Source of the DNA: Breoghania sp.
Lineage (GTDB): Bacteria; Pseudomonadota; Alphaproteobacteria; Rhizobiales; Stappiaceae
Direction of reading: 5' to 3'
NCBI RefSeq assembly: GCF_963674635.1
Contig: NZ_OY771475.1
Span: 2,542,001 to 2,606,000 of the forward strand
DNA length: 64,000 bases
The translations under genes and the position numbers were made by a program. Under the pieces are notes generated by a model. It did no database searches. It saw only the letters and a program-made list of their open reading frames with translations, and was not told where the DNA came from. Of this stretch, positions 54,572 through 63,202 are shown one piece after another (position 1 is the first letter of the stretch; every line of letters starts with the position of its first letter).

Positions 54572-55075
54572 ATGAAAGCCTATATCTCCTTTGTCTCGGC
54601 GATCTCGCGCGCCTGCGGCGTCATTGCGATCCTTCTGGTCGCAGCCGCCGCGCTGGTCGTGTGCCACATGGTCTTCATCCGTTATTTCATGAACGGTTCC
54701 ACCGTCTGGCAAACCGAATTCGTCGTCTATTCACTGGTGGCCGCCACCTTCCTCGGCTCGCCCTTCGTGTTGCTGGAGCGCGGCCACGTCAATGTGGACC
54801 TGTTGCCCAACATGATGCCGGAACCAGCCCGCTCGATCATGAACGGGGTGGCCGGGCTCTTCGGCCTCGCCTTTGCCGCTTTGCTGGCCTGGTCGGGGTG
54901 GATCTATTTTGAGGAAGCCTGGACCTATGGCTGGACGACCGACACGGTCTGGGCCCCGCCGCTGTGGATCCCGCTCCTGCCGCTGCCGCTCGGCATCGGC
55001 ATCATGTGCCTTCAATACATCGCCGAAATTCTCCGCCCCTTCGCTGACGGCAACCCGGGAGCCGCCACGCTATGA
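54572..55075 (+). CDS. TRAP transporter small permease (DctQ family)
   Basis: 167 residues with four membrane segments, for example ACGVIAILLVAAAALVVCHMVFIRYFM. The family motif region is STVWQTEFVVYSLVAATFLGSPFVLLERGHVNVDLLP (about 44-80). AAGGA lies seven bases before ATG 54572; an upstream in-frame TTG is less likely. Its stop overlaps dctM in ATGA. Confidence 0.92.
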   Translation: MKAYISFVSAISRACGVIAILLVAAAALVVCHMVFIRYFMNGSTVWQTEFVVYSLVAATFLGSPFVLLERGHVNVDLLPNMMPEPARSIMNGVAGLFGLAFAALLAWSGWIYFEEAWTYGWTTDTVWAPPLWIPLLPLPLGIGIMCLQYIAEILRPFADGNPGAATL

Positions 55076-56379
55076 CGCCGCTTGTCATCGGATTGATCGT
55101 CCTTGCCGCGCTGTTGGCGCTTCTCGCCATTGGCACACCCATCGCTTTCGCGCTCGGGTTCGTTTCCATCGCCGCGCTGATGATTGTGGAGGGAACAGGC
55201 ACCCTCTCCATCCTCGGCGAGACCTTTTTCGGTGGGCTCGCCTCCTTCGGGCTCGTCTCCATCCCGATGTTCATCCTGATGGGCGCGGCGGTCGCCTCCT
55301 CGCCAGCGGGCAAGGATCTCTATCTCGCGCTCGATCGCTGGTTGAACCGGGTGCCCGGCGGGCTGGTGCTATCCAATCTCGGAGCCTGCTCCATCTTTGC
55401 AGCCCTCTCCGGTTCCTCGCCCGCAACCTGCGCCGCCATCGGCAAGATGGGCATTCCGGAGATGACCCAGCGCGGCTATCCGAAGGAAATCGCGGCCGGG
55501 TCGATTGCGGCGGGCGGCACGCTCGGCATCCTCATCCCGCCCTCGGTCACCATGATCGTCTACGGCATCGCCACGGAGACCTCCATCGGGCGGCTGTTCC
55601 TTGCGGGCATCATTCCCGGCTTCATGCTCACCATGCTCTTCATGGCATGGTCGCTTTATGCCTGCAGTCGGCGCGGGATCGGGCTCTCGGCAGTCACCGA
55701 ACGCTTCACCATGCGCCAGCGCTTCGAGGTATTGCCCAAGGTCCTGCCATTCCTTGCCATCATCGTCGGCATTCTGTGGGTGCTTTACGGCGGCGTCGCA
55801 ACGCCGTCGGAGGCCGCAGGCGTCGGCGCGGTCTTCTGCATTATTCTGGTCATGGTCATCTACCGGCTGTGGAAGGCCGCACCGCTCTGGAAAGTGCTGC
55901 GCGACACGCTGAAGGAAAGCGTCATGATCATGATGATCATCGGCGCCTCGGAGCTCTTCTCCTTCGCGCTGTCCTCGCTCTTCATCACCCAGTCGATTGC
56001 CGCATGGATCGCCGATCTTGAGGTAAACCGCTGGGTTTTGATGGGCGTGATCAACCTGTTCCTGCTGTTTGCGGGCTTCTTCCTGCCGCCGGTCGCCGTC
56101 ATCCTGATGACCGCGCCGATCCTGCTGCCGATCATCACGCAGGCGGGCTTCGATCCTTACTGGTTCGCCGTCGTGCTCACCATCAACATGGAGATCGGCC
56201 TAATCACGCCGCCGGTGGGGCTGAACCTCTATGTCATCAACGGCATCGCGCCGGATATCTCGCTCGGACAGGTTCTTCGCGGGTCTCTGCCCTATGTGTT
56301 GTGCATGGTGCTGGGCATTGTCCTGCTGTGCATCTTCCCTCAGATCGCCACGTGGCTGCCCGGCTTCATGATGGGATAG
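55072..56379 (+). CDS. TRAP transporter large permease (DctM family)
   Basis: 435 residues, about 12 membrane segments. Family marks: GSSPATCAAIGKMGIPEMTQRGYPKEIAAGSIAAGGTLGILIPPSVTMIVYGIATETSIGRLF (about 116-180) and PILLPIITQAGFDPYWFAVVLTINMEIGLITPPVGLNLYVI. It forms the sodium-coupled translocation unit with DctQ and the binding protein. Translationally coupled to dctQ. Confidence 0.94.
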   Translation: MTPLVIGLIVLAALLALLAIGTPIAFALGFVSIAALMIVEGTGTLSILGETFFGGLASFGLVSIPMFILMGAAVASSPAGKDLYLALDRWLNRVPGGLVLSNLGACSIFAALSGSSPATCAAIGKMGIPEMTQRGYPKEIAAGSIAAGGTLGILIPPSVTMIVYGIATETSIGRLFLAGIIPGFMLTMLFMAWSLYACSRRGIGLSAVTERFTMRQRFEVLPKVLPFLAIIVGILWVLYGGVATPSEAAGVGAVFCIILVMVIYRLWKAAPLWKVLRDTLKESVMIMMIIGASELFSFALSSLFITQSIAAWIADLEVNRWVLMGVINLFLLFAGFFLPPVAVILMTAPILLPIITQAGFDPYWFAVVLTINMEIGLITPPVGLNLYVINGIAPDISLGQVLRGSLPYVLCMVLGIVLLCIFPQIATWLPGFMMG

Positions 56380-56396
56380 ACGGATAGGAAACCTCC

Positions 56397-57782
56397 ATGA
56401 GCAACGAACAGCCTAGCGAAACCGGACGCATGACCATGCTTCAGGACATGCTGTCGGCCCTTGTCAGCCGCGGCGCGCGGTTGATGGAGGGACGCGGCGG
56501 GGCTCAGAGCCCTCAGGACCTTCACACGCTGTGCGAGGCGCTGCTGTCGTCGCGCGGCGAAGCTTCGGGCGTGGCGCTGGCAAGCGAGATCCTGCGCGGC
56601 TTCGACACGTTGGATATCGAGGCCCGCAAGGAGTTCCTGACCGGTCTGGCCGAGCCCTATGACCCGGATGCAGCCCGCGTGGAAAAAGCCGCGGCAAGCT
56701 ATCGCGAAAACGGCACCAACGAGGCGCTGGCGGAACTGATCGCAGCCAGCGAACCGCCACGTCAGGAGCTTTTGCGCCGGTTGAACCTCGCCCCGGGTGG
56801 CACCGCCGCGCTCGTCCATATGCGCGAGACACTTCTGACGCTCCTGCCCGACAATCCAGCGCTTGAGCGCGTGGACGCGGATTTCGGGCGCCTCTTTGCC
56901 TCCTGGTTCAACCGGGGCTTTCTCGTGCTACGCCATATCGACTGGCAGACCCCCGCGCATATTCTGGAGAAGATCATCGAATATGAGGCGGTCCACGCCA
57001 TCGACAACTGGGATGAGTTGCGCCGCCGGGTGCAGCCTGCAGACCGGCGCTGTTTCGCCTTTTTCCACCCTTCCATGCCGGATGAACCGCTGATCTTCGT
57101 GGAGGTGGCGCTGTCGCGCGAGATCCCCTCCTCCATCCAGACACTTCTGTCGGAGGACCGGGAAATCCTGAGCCCGGACAAGGCAACGACCGCCACCTTC
57201 TATTCCATCTCCAACTGCCAGACAGGCCTGCGCGGGGTTTCCTTCGGCAATTTCCTGATCAAGCAGGTGGCGGAGGATCTGGCACATGAGATCCCGTCTC
57301 TTAAAACCTTCGTCACGCTGTCGCCAGTGCCGGGTCTGATGCGCTGGATGCGCCAGCAGGCGGAAACGGACGCGAACGGCCGGGCAGCGCAGGCGCTTGC
57401 GGCCATGGCAGCGCCCGCCTGGCATCTCGACGCGGACACCGCAGGCAAGCTCGAACCGCTGATCAAGGGCCTGACGGCGGACTATTTCCTGTCCGCCAAG
57501 CGCTCTGACGGCCAGCCGCTCGATCCGGTGGCGCGCTTCCATCTGGGCAATGGCGCAATGCTGAGACAGATCGACTGGCTGGGAGACACCTCACCCAAGG
57601 GCCTCACCCAGTCCGCCGGCGTGATGGTCAACTATCTCTACGACCTCTCAGAGGTGGAAACGAACCACGAGGCCTATGCGGCCCGGCGCGAGGTTACGGC
57701 GGCGCGCGCTGTGCGCTCGCTCGCCTCCGCCAGTGACAAGAAAGCCCGCAAGGCAGAAAACGGCAAGAAGGACACAGCATGA
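56397..57782 (+). CDS. matA: malonyl-CoA decarboxylase
   Basis: 461 residues. It decarboxylates malonyl-CoA to acetyl-CoA in the cytoplasm. The N-terminal helical domain is followed by the acetyltransferase-like catalytic domain: RCFAFFHPSMPDEPLIFVEVALSREIPSSIQTLL, YSISNCQTGLRGVSFGNFLIKQVAEDL, FVTLSPVPGLMRW and the C-terminal PVARFHLGNGAMLRQIDWLGDTSPKGLTQSAGVMVNYLYDL with the catalytic His. ATG 56397 has AGGAAA upstream. The stop overlaps matB in ATGA. Confidence 0.94.
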   Translation: MSNEQPSETGRMTMLQDMLSALVSRGARLMEGRGGAQSPQDLHTLCEALLSSRGEASGVALASEILRGFDTLDIEARKEFLTGLAEPYDPDAARVEKAAASYRENGTNEALAELIAASEPPRQELLRRLNLAPGGTAALVHMRETLLTLLPDNPALERVDADFGRLFASWFNRGFLVLRHIDWQTPAHILEKIIEYEAVHAIDNWDELRRRVQPADRRCFAFFHPSMPDEPLIFVEVALSREIPSSIQTLLSEDREILSPDKATTATFYSISNCQTGLRGVSFGNFLIKQVAEDLAHEIPSLKTFVTLSPVPGLMRWMRQQAETDANGRAAQALAAMAAPAWHLDADTAGKLEPLIKGLTADYFLSAKRSDGQPLDPVARFHLGNGAMLRQIDWLGDTSPKGLTQSAGVMVNYLYDLSEVETNHEAYAARREVTAARAVRSLASASDKKARKAENGKKDTA

Positions 57783-59320
57783 CAACAGGTTCCTCCAACG
57801 TGCTCTACGATGCCCTTCTGGGCGGTGCGCGCGATGCGCAAAAGACCCTGATTGCGCGGCCCGGAGGCGCCAGCATCAGCTATGGCGACATGGTCGCGCT
57901 GACGGGACGGCTCGCCAATGCGCTGGTCGATCTCGGCGTGAAGCCGGGGGACCGGGTGGCGGTGCAGGTGCAAAAATCCGCCGAGGCGCTCGCGTTCTAT
58001 CTGGCGACCGTGCGCGCTGGCGGCGTCTTCCTGCCGCTCAACACCGCCTATACGGCCTCGGAGGTTTCCTATTTCGTGAGCGACGCGGAGCCTGCGCTGG
58101 TGGTGTGCAGCGGGGCGGCTCTGGATGCGGTGAGCGTGATTGCAGGCAAGAACGGGGCGCGATGCGAGACGCTGGAAGGCGACGGCACCGGCAGCCTCAT
58201 GGATCGCGCCGCAAGTCAGCCCGATACGTTCGAAACGGTTGCGCGCGGCAACGAGGATCTCGCCGCGATCCTCTATACGTCGGGCACGACAGGCCGCTCC
58301 AAGGGGGCGATGCTGAGCCACATGAACCTGCTCGACAACGCGCGTGTACTGGTCGAGACATGGCGTTTCACCGAGGAAGATGTGCTGCTCCATGCTCTGC
58401 CGATCTTCCACACGCACGGGCTGTTCGTTGCCTCCAACACGGTGATGCTGTCGGGCGGCACGATGATCTTCCTGCCGAAATTCGATGCCGATGCCATCAT
58501 CTCGCTGTTGCCGCAGGCGACAACGATGATGGGAGTGCCGACCTTCTACACCCGGCTTCTGGCGCGCAACGATTTCACCCGCGATCTCGTTTCCCACATG
58601 CGCCTTTTCACCTCCGGCAGCGCCCCGCTTCTGGCGGAAACGCATGTGGAGTTCGAAGCCCGCACCGGCCATCGTATCCTTGAGCGCTACGGCATGACGG
58701 AAACCAACATGAGCACCTCCAACCCGTATGACGGCGAGCGCCGGGCGGGCACGGTAGGCTTTCCGCTTCCCGGCGTTTCCCTGCGTATCGCCAACCCGGA
58801 AACGGGCGAGGATATCGGACCGGGCAAGATCGGCATGATCGAGGTGACAGGCCCGAATGTCTTTTCCGGCTATTGGCGGATGCCGGAAAAGACCGCGTCG
58901 GAATTCCGCTCCGACGGTTTTTTCATCACCGGGGATCTCGGCCAGATCGATGAGGATGGGTATGTCCATATTGTCGGGCGGCAAAAGGACCTGATCATTT
59001 CCGGCGGTTTCAATATTTACCCCAAGGAAATCGAGCTGGTGATCGATGAGCTTGAGGGTGTGAACGAGTCCGCCGTCATCGGCGTGCCGCATCCCGATTT
59101 CGGCGAGGGCGTTGTCGCGGTCGTCGTGCCGCTTGAGGGCGCCAACCTCACCGAAGAAGGCGTGAAGGCCGCCATTGCCGACAAGCTTGCCCGGTTCAAG
59201 CAGCCCAAGCGGGTGTTTTTCGCCGACGCGCTGCCGCGCAATACCATGGGCAAGGTGCAGAAGAACCTGCTGCGCGACGATCACGGCATGGAATTCGCCG
59301 AGAAGATCATGCTGGACTAG
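57779..59320 (+). CDS. matB: malonyl-CoA synthetase (acyl-adenylate family)
   Basis: 513 residues. AMP-forming ligase activating malonate. Motifs: AAILYTSGTTGRSKGAMLSHMNLLDN (about 160-186), ERYGMTETNMSTSNPYDGERRAGTVGFPLPGV (MatB-typical), GRQKDLIISGGFNIYPKEIE and the catalytic lysine in PRNTMGKVQKNLLRD near the end. ATG 57779 overlaps the matA stop. With MatA it converts imported malonate to acetyl-CoA. Confidence 0.95.
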   Translation: MTTGSSNVLYDALLGGARDAQKTLIARPGGASISYGDMVALTGRLANALVDLGVKPGDRVAVQVQKSAEALAFYLATVRAGGVFLPLNTAYTASEVSYFVSDAEPALVVCSGAALDAVSVIAGKNGARCETLEGDGTGSLMDRAASQPDTFETVARGNEDLAAILYTSGTTGRSKGAMLSHMNLLDNARVLVETWRFTEEDVLLHALPIFHTHGLFVASNTVMLSGGTMIFLPKFDADAIISLLPQATTMMGVPTFYTRLLARNDFTRDLVSHMRLFTSGSAPLLAETHVEFEARTGHRILERYGMTETNMSTSNPYDGERRAGTVGFPLPGVSLRIANPETGEDIGPGKIGMIEVTGPNVFSGYWRMPEKTASEFRSDGFFITGDLGQIDEDGYVHIVGRQKDLIISGGFNIYPKEIELVIDELEGVNESAVIGVPHPDFGEGVVAVVVPLEGANLTEEGVKAAIADKLARFKQPKRVFFADALPRNTMGKVQKNLLRDDHGMEFAEKIMLD

Positions 59321-59334
59321 ATACCGGAAACCGG

Positions 59335-59372
59335 GGCGGAAGCGGCTCCGCGCCTGCCCTTCCGCCTCTTTT
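59335..59372 (+). terminator. terminator of the malonate operon
   Basis: GGCGGAAG (59335-59342) and CTTCCGCC (59359-59366), followed by TCTTTT. It is 15 bases after the matB stop. Confidence 0.7.
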
Positions 59373-59453
59373 CGCATCCGCCCTTTCCGGATGCCCCTTT
59401 CCCGGTGTACCAACCTTGGGCCCACATCACGACCCAAGGATTCGCACAGACAC

Positions 59454-60554
59454 ATGGATTGGTCGCCCCAGCAGGAAGAGGCTTTGAGCGCGGTCTCCGC
59501 ATGGCTTAAAGCCCGCCCGAGCCAGGTCTTCCGCCTGTTCGGCTTTGCCGGAACGGGCAAGACCACGCTTGCACGCCATCTGGCGGAAGGGGTGGAGGGC
59601 GATGTCGCCTTCGGCGCCTTCACCGGCAAGGCCGCGCATGTGCTGCGCACCAAGGGCTGTACGGATGCCTCCACAATCCATTCCATGATCTATCGCCCTC
59701 GCGGTGGCGACGACGAGGAGGGCGAAGGCCCCTCCTTCACCATCAACCGCGACAGCTCGGCGGCCCGCGCCTCGCTCATCGTGATCGATGAGTGCTCCAT
59801 GGTGGACGAGGAACTGGGACGCGATCTTCTGTCCTTCGGCACCCCCGTTCTCGTGTTGGGCGATCCCGCCCAGTTGCCGCCGGTCAAGGGCGGCGGCTTC
59901 TTCACGGAAGCCGAGCCCGACGTGATGCTGTCGGAGGTTCACCGGCAGGCCGCCGACAATCCGATCATCCGCCTGTCCATGGATATCCGCGAGGGCAAAC
60001 AGCTCGACTACGGCACCTATGGCGAAAGCCGGGTGATCCATCGCCGCGAGATCGACGCCGACGCCATTCTGGCCGCCGATCAGGTGCTGGTCGGGCGCAA
60101 CAAGACCCGCCGCCTCTATAATGACCGCATCCGCGAATTGATGGGCTACACGTCGAAAATGCCGGAGGTGGGCGAAAAGCTGGTCTGCCTGCGCAACGAC
60201 AAGGCCAAGGGGTTGCTGAACGGCGGACTATGGACGGTGAAGGCTGCCCATGCCCCCAAGCGCGGCAAGCTGCAATATGACGTCACGCCGGAGGAAACCC
60301 GCCGCAAGCGCACGGTCCGGGTGTCCATCGTGCCGGAGCTTTTCTCCGACGGGGCGGATGACCTGCCCTATGCGCTCAGGCGGCGTTCCGACGAATTTGC
60401 CTATGGCTACGCCATGACCGTCCACAAGGCGCAAGGCTCGCAGTGGGACGATATCGTGCTTTTCGATGAAAGCTGGGCCTTTCGCGAGCACAGCACCCGC
60501 TGGCTCTACACCGCCGTGACCCGGGCGGCGGAAACGATTTCCATCGTCAAATAG
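59454..60554 (+). CDS. RecD-like ATP-dependent DNA helicase (AAA, SF1)
   Basis: 366 residues. Q-like start WSPQQEEALSAVSAWL. Walker A FGFAGTGKTTLARHL (about 29-43), Walker B LIVIDECSMVDEEL, motif III LGDPAQLPPVKGGGFF, and the UvrD-type C-terminus with YAMTVHKAQGSQWDDIVLF and RWLYTAVTRAAE. It is a compact RecD/Pif1-like helicase lacking nuclease parts. ATG 59454 has AAGGA 13 bases upstream. Role unassigned, probably DNA repair. Confidence 0.9.
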   Translation: MDWSPQQEEALSAVSAWLKARPSQVFRLFGFAGTGKTTLARHLAEGVEGDVAFGAFTGKAAHVLRTKGCTDASTIHSMIYRPRGGDDEEGEGPSFTINRDSSAARASLIVIDECSMVDEELGRDLLSFGTPVLVLGDPAQLPPVKGGGFFTEAEPDVMLSEVHRQAADNPIIRLSMDIREGKQLDYGTYGESRVIHRREIDADAILAADQVLVGRNKTRRLYNDRIRELMGYTSKMPEVGEKLVCLRNDKAKGLLNGGLWTVKAAHAPKRGKLQYDVTPEETRRKRTVRVSIVPELFSDGADDLPYALRRRSDEFAYGYAMTVHKAQGSQWDDIVLFDESWAFREHSTRWLYTAVTRAAETISIVK

Positions 60555-60571
60555 GCGGTCTTGCTCTGGTT

Positions 60572-60612
60572 CCTGAGCGAATTCTTGTCGCTCAGGCGAA
60601 GTCGCCTGAGCG
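60572..60612. terminator. overlapping alternative hairpins between convergent genes
   Basis: CCTGAGCGA (60572-60580) can pair with TCGCTCAGG (60588-60596), or CGCTCAGGCGA (60589-60599) with TCGCCTGAGCG (60602-60612). The stems exclude each other. Position between convergent stops suggests bidirectional termination; the triplicated motif could also be an intergenic repeat. Confidence 0.5.
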
Positions 60613-60621
60613 GAACGCGCT

Positions 60622-61059
60622 CTAGCCTCGATAGGCGACCAGCACCGCGCCCGTGCCGATCAGCACGATGCCGAGCCAGTTGGGCATGGAAAGCCGCTCG
60701 CCCAGAAAGACCACGCCGAAAACAGCGACCAGCACCACGGAGAGCTTGTCGATCGGCGCGACGCGGGCCGCATCGCCCAGTTTCAGCGCGCGGAAATAGC
60801 AAAGCCAGGAAGCCCCCGTCGCCATGCCCGAGAGGATCAGGAACAGGTAGCTCCTGCCCGAAATCGAGCCCAGAGACTGGAATTGCCCGGTGACGGCGAC
60901 AATGCCTGCCAGCACGAGGAGGATCACCACCGTGCGGATGAGGGTGGCGAAATCGGAACCGACATTCTCCACGCCGACCTTCGCGAAGATCGCGGTGAGA
61001 GCTGCAAAGACCGCCGCCAGCAGTGCCCAGAGCTGCCATGACAGGAACAGACCCTTCAT
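60622..61059 (-). CDS. half-size EamA/DMT transporter
   Basis: 145 residues, about five membrane segments: SWQLWALLAAVFAALTAIFAKVG, FATLIRTVVILLVLAGIVAV, YLFLILSGMATGASWLCYFRALKLG (the EamA signature), VAPIDKLSVVLVAVFGVVFLGE and NWLGIVLIGTGAVLVAY. Full-size family members carry two such units, so this acts presumably as a dimer. Substrate unknown. ATG 61059 follows GGGGGAAACC. In-frame extension of 12 residues possible. Confidence 0.9.
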   Translation of the reverse strand: MKGLFLSWQLWALLAAVFAALTAIFAKVGVENVGSDFATLIRTVVILLVLAGIVAVTGQFQSLGSISGRSYLFLILSGMATGASWLCYFRALKLGDAARVAPIDKLSVVLVAVFGVVFLGERLSMPNWLGIVLIGTGAVLVAYRG

Positions 61060-61109
61060 GCGGTTTCCCCCATCTGAGAATGCCCGGCCAACCATGGAAG
61101 GTTACGGGC

Positions 61110-61343
61110 CTAGTCGAGCCCTGCCGCCGTCCTGAGCGCGGCGTTGATGCGGTCCTGCCAGCCGGGGCCGTCTTCCTGGAAATGGGCAATCACATCATTG
61201 TCGATGCGGATGGTGACGCTTTCCTTGCCCACCGGAATGGCGTTGCGCTTCACTTCAGGCGTTTGCGGTGCGGGCTTTGCCGTCACCTTCTTGAACATGG
61301 CTTCGGCCCTGTCGACCGCAGACGTGTGACGACGGAAAGTCAT
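61110..61343 (-). CDS. BrnA-like antitoxin, without adjacent toxin
   Basis: 77 residues. The C-terminal ESVTIRIDNDVIAHFQEDGPGWQDRINAALRTA (about 44-76) is the ribbon-helix-helix pattern of BrnA antitoxins. The N-terminal half is basic. No BrnT toxin gene is on either side. ATG 61343 follows AAAAAGG at eight bases, and that site is inside a palindrome. BrnA proteins repress their own promoter, so autoregulation is likely. It may be a stand-alone regulator. Confidence 0.8.
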   Translation of the reverse strand: MTFRRHTSAVDRAEAMFKKVTAKPAPQTPEVKRNAIPVGKESVTIRIDNDVIAHFQEDGPGWQDRINAALRTAAGLD

Positions 61344-61350
61344 GGAAATT

Positions 61351-61366
61351 CCTTTTTCGAAAAAGG
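61351..61366. promoter_or_regulatory. 16-bp palindrome containing the ribosome-binding site of the BrnA-like gene
   Basis: CCTTTTTCGAAAAAGG is perfectly self-complementary. On the minus strand its right half AAAAAGG is the ribosome-binding site, seven bases before ATG 61343. It could be a protein operator or an mRNA stem hiding the site. Confidence 0.55.
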
Positions 61367-61374
61367 GGAGTGTT

Positions 61375-61397
61375 CGCGCACTATGACACAGTGCGCG
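61375..61397. promoter_or_regulatory. inverted repeat upstream of the BrnA-like gene
   Basis: CGCGCACT (61375-61382) and AGTGCGCG (61390-61397) with a seven-base spacer, eight bases from the preceding palindrome. Candidate operator. Confidence 0.4.
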
Positions 61398-61435
61398 CAA
61401 AACGTGTGAGGAATTGCAGGCTGTCTTTCAGACGC

Positions 61436-63031
61436 TCATTTCCGCGACGACCGCTTGCCCCTGTTCCACCACGTCTCGACATCGGCCAGCGCCTGCCAGC
61501 GCGCCTGCGCATGGCTCCAGGCGTTTTCAGCATTGGCGAGGTGCCAGCCCATGACAAAACCTGCCGCTTTCAACGCATCGTCGCGATCAGAGCGGGTGCC
61601 GGGGTCCATCTCCACCAGCTTTTCCGCCATGGCGACATCATTCAGGTAACCGAAAATCTCCTGAAGCGCCCGCAGTTCGCGGACGAAGGCCTTCATTTTG
61701 TAGGGCTTGCCGAGACCGCTGAAGAATTCCGCCGTGTAGCGAAGCGTCTTCAGCTTCTTGCGAAGCGCATGGCGTTCCTCCGCCCCCATGGTATCCAGAT
61801 TGCGCGCCGCTTTCGCGCAAACCTTCCAGCGCCTTGCAAGCGCACGGGCTGCAAACTCGGTCACCGGACGGGCAAGCCGCCTGGTCTGGCGCGTATCTTC
61901 CGACAACCAACCCCGGGTTTCCGCGTAGCGCCCCAGATCAAGCAGGAAGGCATTGATCGCGGGCTTTGAAAGCCCGGACACCACCTCCGCCCTGATCTTG
62001 ACGCGACGCGCCTCAAGTGTGGCGATGAGCGGCTGCATGTCGACCGGCACACCGTTTGCCGTGGAGCCGGTTTCGGCTTCCACAACAGGGGAAACGATGT
62101 CGGCCAACACCACGTCGGCATCGCGAAGCGCGCCCACCAGGAGCCCCATCTCGCGCGCCTCTCTGTCGAGACGCCGGGTCAGCTCGTTGTCAGCAACGGG
62201 GCGGAAGATCTTGAAGGCGGAGCGCAGGCGGCGCAACGCAACGCGCAATTGGTGCGGGCCTTCCGGATCGTCGCCCGCGAGGGTCGCCAGCCGGTTGTGG
62301 GAAATGGAATCGAGACAGGCGCGCAGGATTTCCCCGAAAGCCTCCTCGGTTGTCATCTTCGCATGGAGCGACAGTGCGAGCTTCTTTTTCGGCGCTGGGT
62401 CTTCCGGCGCAACACCGTGCGCAAGCCTGAACCCACGCGCCGCCTTGCTCATTGAGGACAGACGCAAGGGCCCGTCATCGAAGATCAGTCTGGCAGCGTC
62501 GTAGAGCGCGCCCAGAGAACCATCCGTCAATTCCAGTTCCGCTTCCATCAAAGGCTGGACCGCTTCGCCGGCAACGATCTCGCCCTGATCGAGCGCGCAT
62601 TCGATCTTACCTTCTTCCACCTTCAACATGCGGATGGTGCGACGCATGCGGGTTTCAAAGCGCCTGAGCAGAGAACTTTTACCGACCAGCTTTCGGATGG
62701 TCTCGGCCAAAGCCGGATCCTCGATGAGATCAAGGCGAGGTTCTGGGCCGGAAACCGGCACTTCCAGTTCCATCGGCGTGGAGAGGCCACCGCGCATCCC
62801 CCTGCCCTGCTTGACGGTCTGGATCCAGGATTTTCCGACCTTGCGCACTCTCAGAGCGATCCCCGCGGAGGAGAGAACGTCATCTGCGGTATCGAAATAG
62901 ATGGACAGGAGGTTCTTCGTCTGGGCGCGTCCGACGGTCAGCGCCTTAAGAGCGGGGTGGGCGCTCAGCCTTTCGAACTCAGCCGGCTGCAGCTCGAACT
63001 TCAGTTCGGCTTCCTGCTTTGACGTTGACAT
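61436..63031 (-). CDS. CYTH-CHAD domain protein, probable inorganic triphosphatase
   Basis: 531 residues. The CYTH domain (about 1-210) carries the metal-binding E-x-E-x-K motif in EAELKFELQ and FDTADDVLSSAGIALRVRKVGKSWIQTVKQ. The CHAD domain (about 225-515) has its histidine- and basic-rich helices GPHQLRVALRRLRSAFKIF and HALRKKLKTLRYTAEFFSGL, which bind polyphosphate. Such proteins hydrolyse triphosphate and associate with polyphosphate. ATG 63031 has GAGGGAG about ten bases upstream. Divergent from adenine deaminase (171 bases). Confidence 0.92.
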   Translation of the reverse strand: MSTSKQEAELKFELQPAEFERLSAHPALKALTVGRAQTKNLLSIYFDTADDVLSSAGIALRVRKVGKSWIQTVKQGRGMRGGLSTPMELEVPVSGPEPRLDLIEDPALAETIRKLVGKSSLLRRFETRMRRTIRMLKVEEGKIECALDQGEIVAGEAVQPLMEAELELTDGSLGALYDAARLIFDDGPLRLSSMSKAARGFRLAHGVAPEDPAPKKKLALSLHAKMTTEEAFGEILRACLDSISHNRLATLAGDDPEGPHQLRVALRRLRSAFKIFRPVADNELTRRLDREAREMGLLVGALRDADVVLADIVSPVVEAETGSTANGVPVDMQPLIATLEARRVKIRAEVVSGLSKPAINAFLLDLGRYAETRGWLSEDTRQTRRLARPVTEFAARALARRWKVCAKAARNLDTMGAEERHALRKKLKTLRYTAEFFSGLGKPYKMKAFVRELRALQEIFGYLNDVAMAEKLVEMDPGTRSDRDDALKAAGFVMGWHLANAENAWSHAQARWQALADVETWWNRGKRSSRK

Positions 63032-63202
63032 GAAAGGCTCCCTCTCCCGGCAGATCGATACGCAACTCTACGACTGATCGACAATCAGCTTTTAGACACT
63101 AGTATCGATGATAGCCCTGTCCAGCTTCCCCTTGGCTGAAAACTGGCCAATCCGGCTCGACACCCTGATCTTAAGGCGACCACCTGCCTGCGGAGAGCGC
63201 AC

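Noticed and set aside
57674..59686. A 670-codon open frame on the minus strand opposite matB
   Set aside because: It is antisense to malonyl-CoA synthetase and has shadow-like composition.
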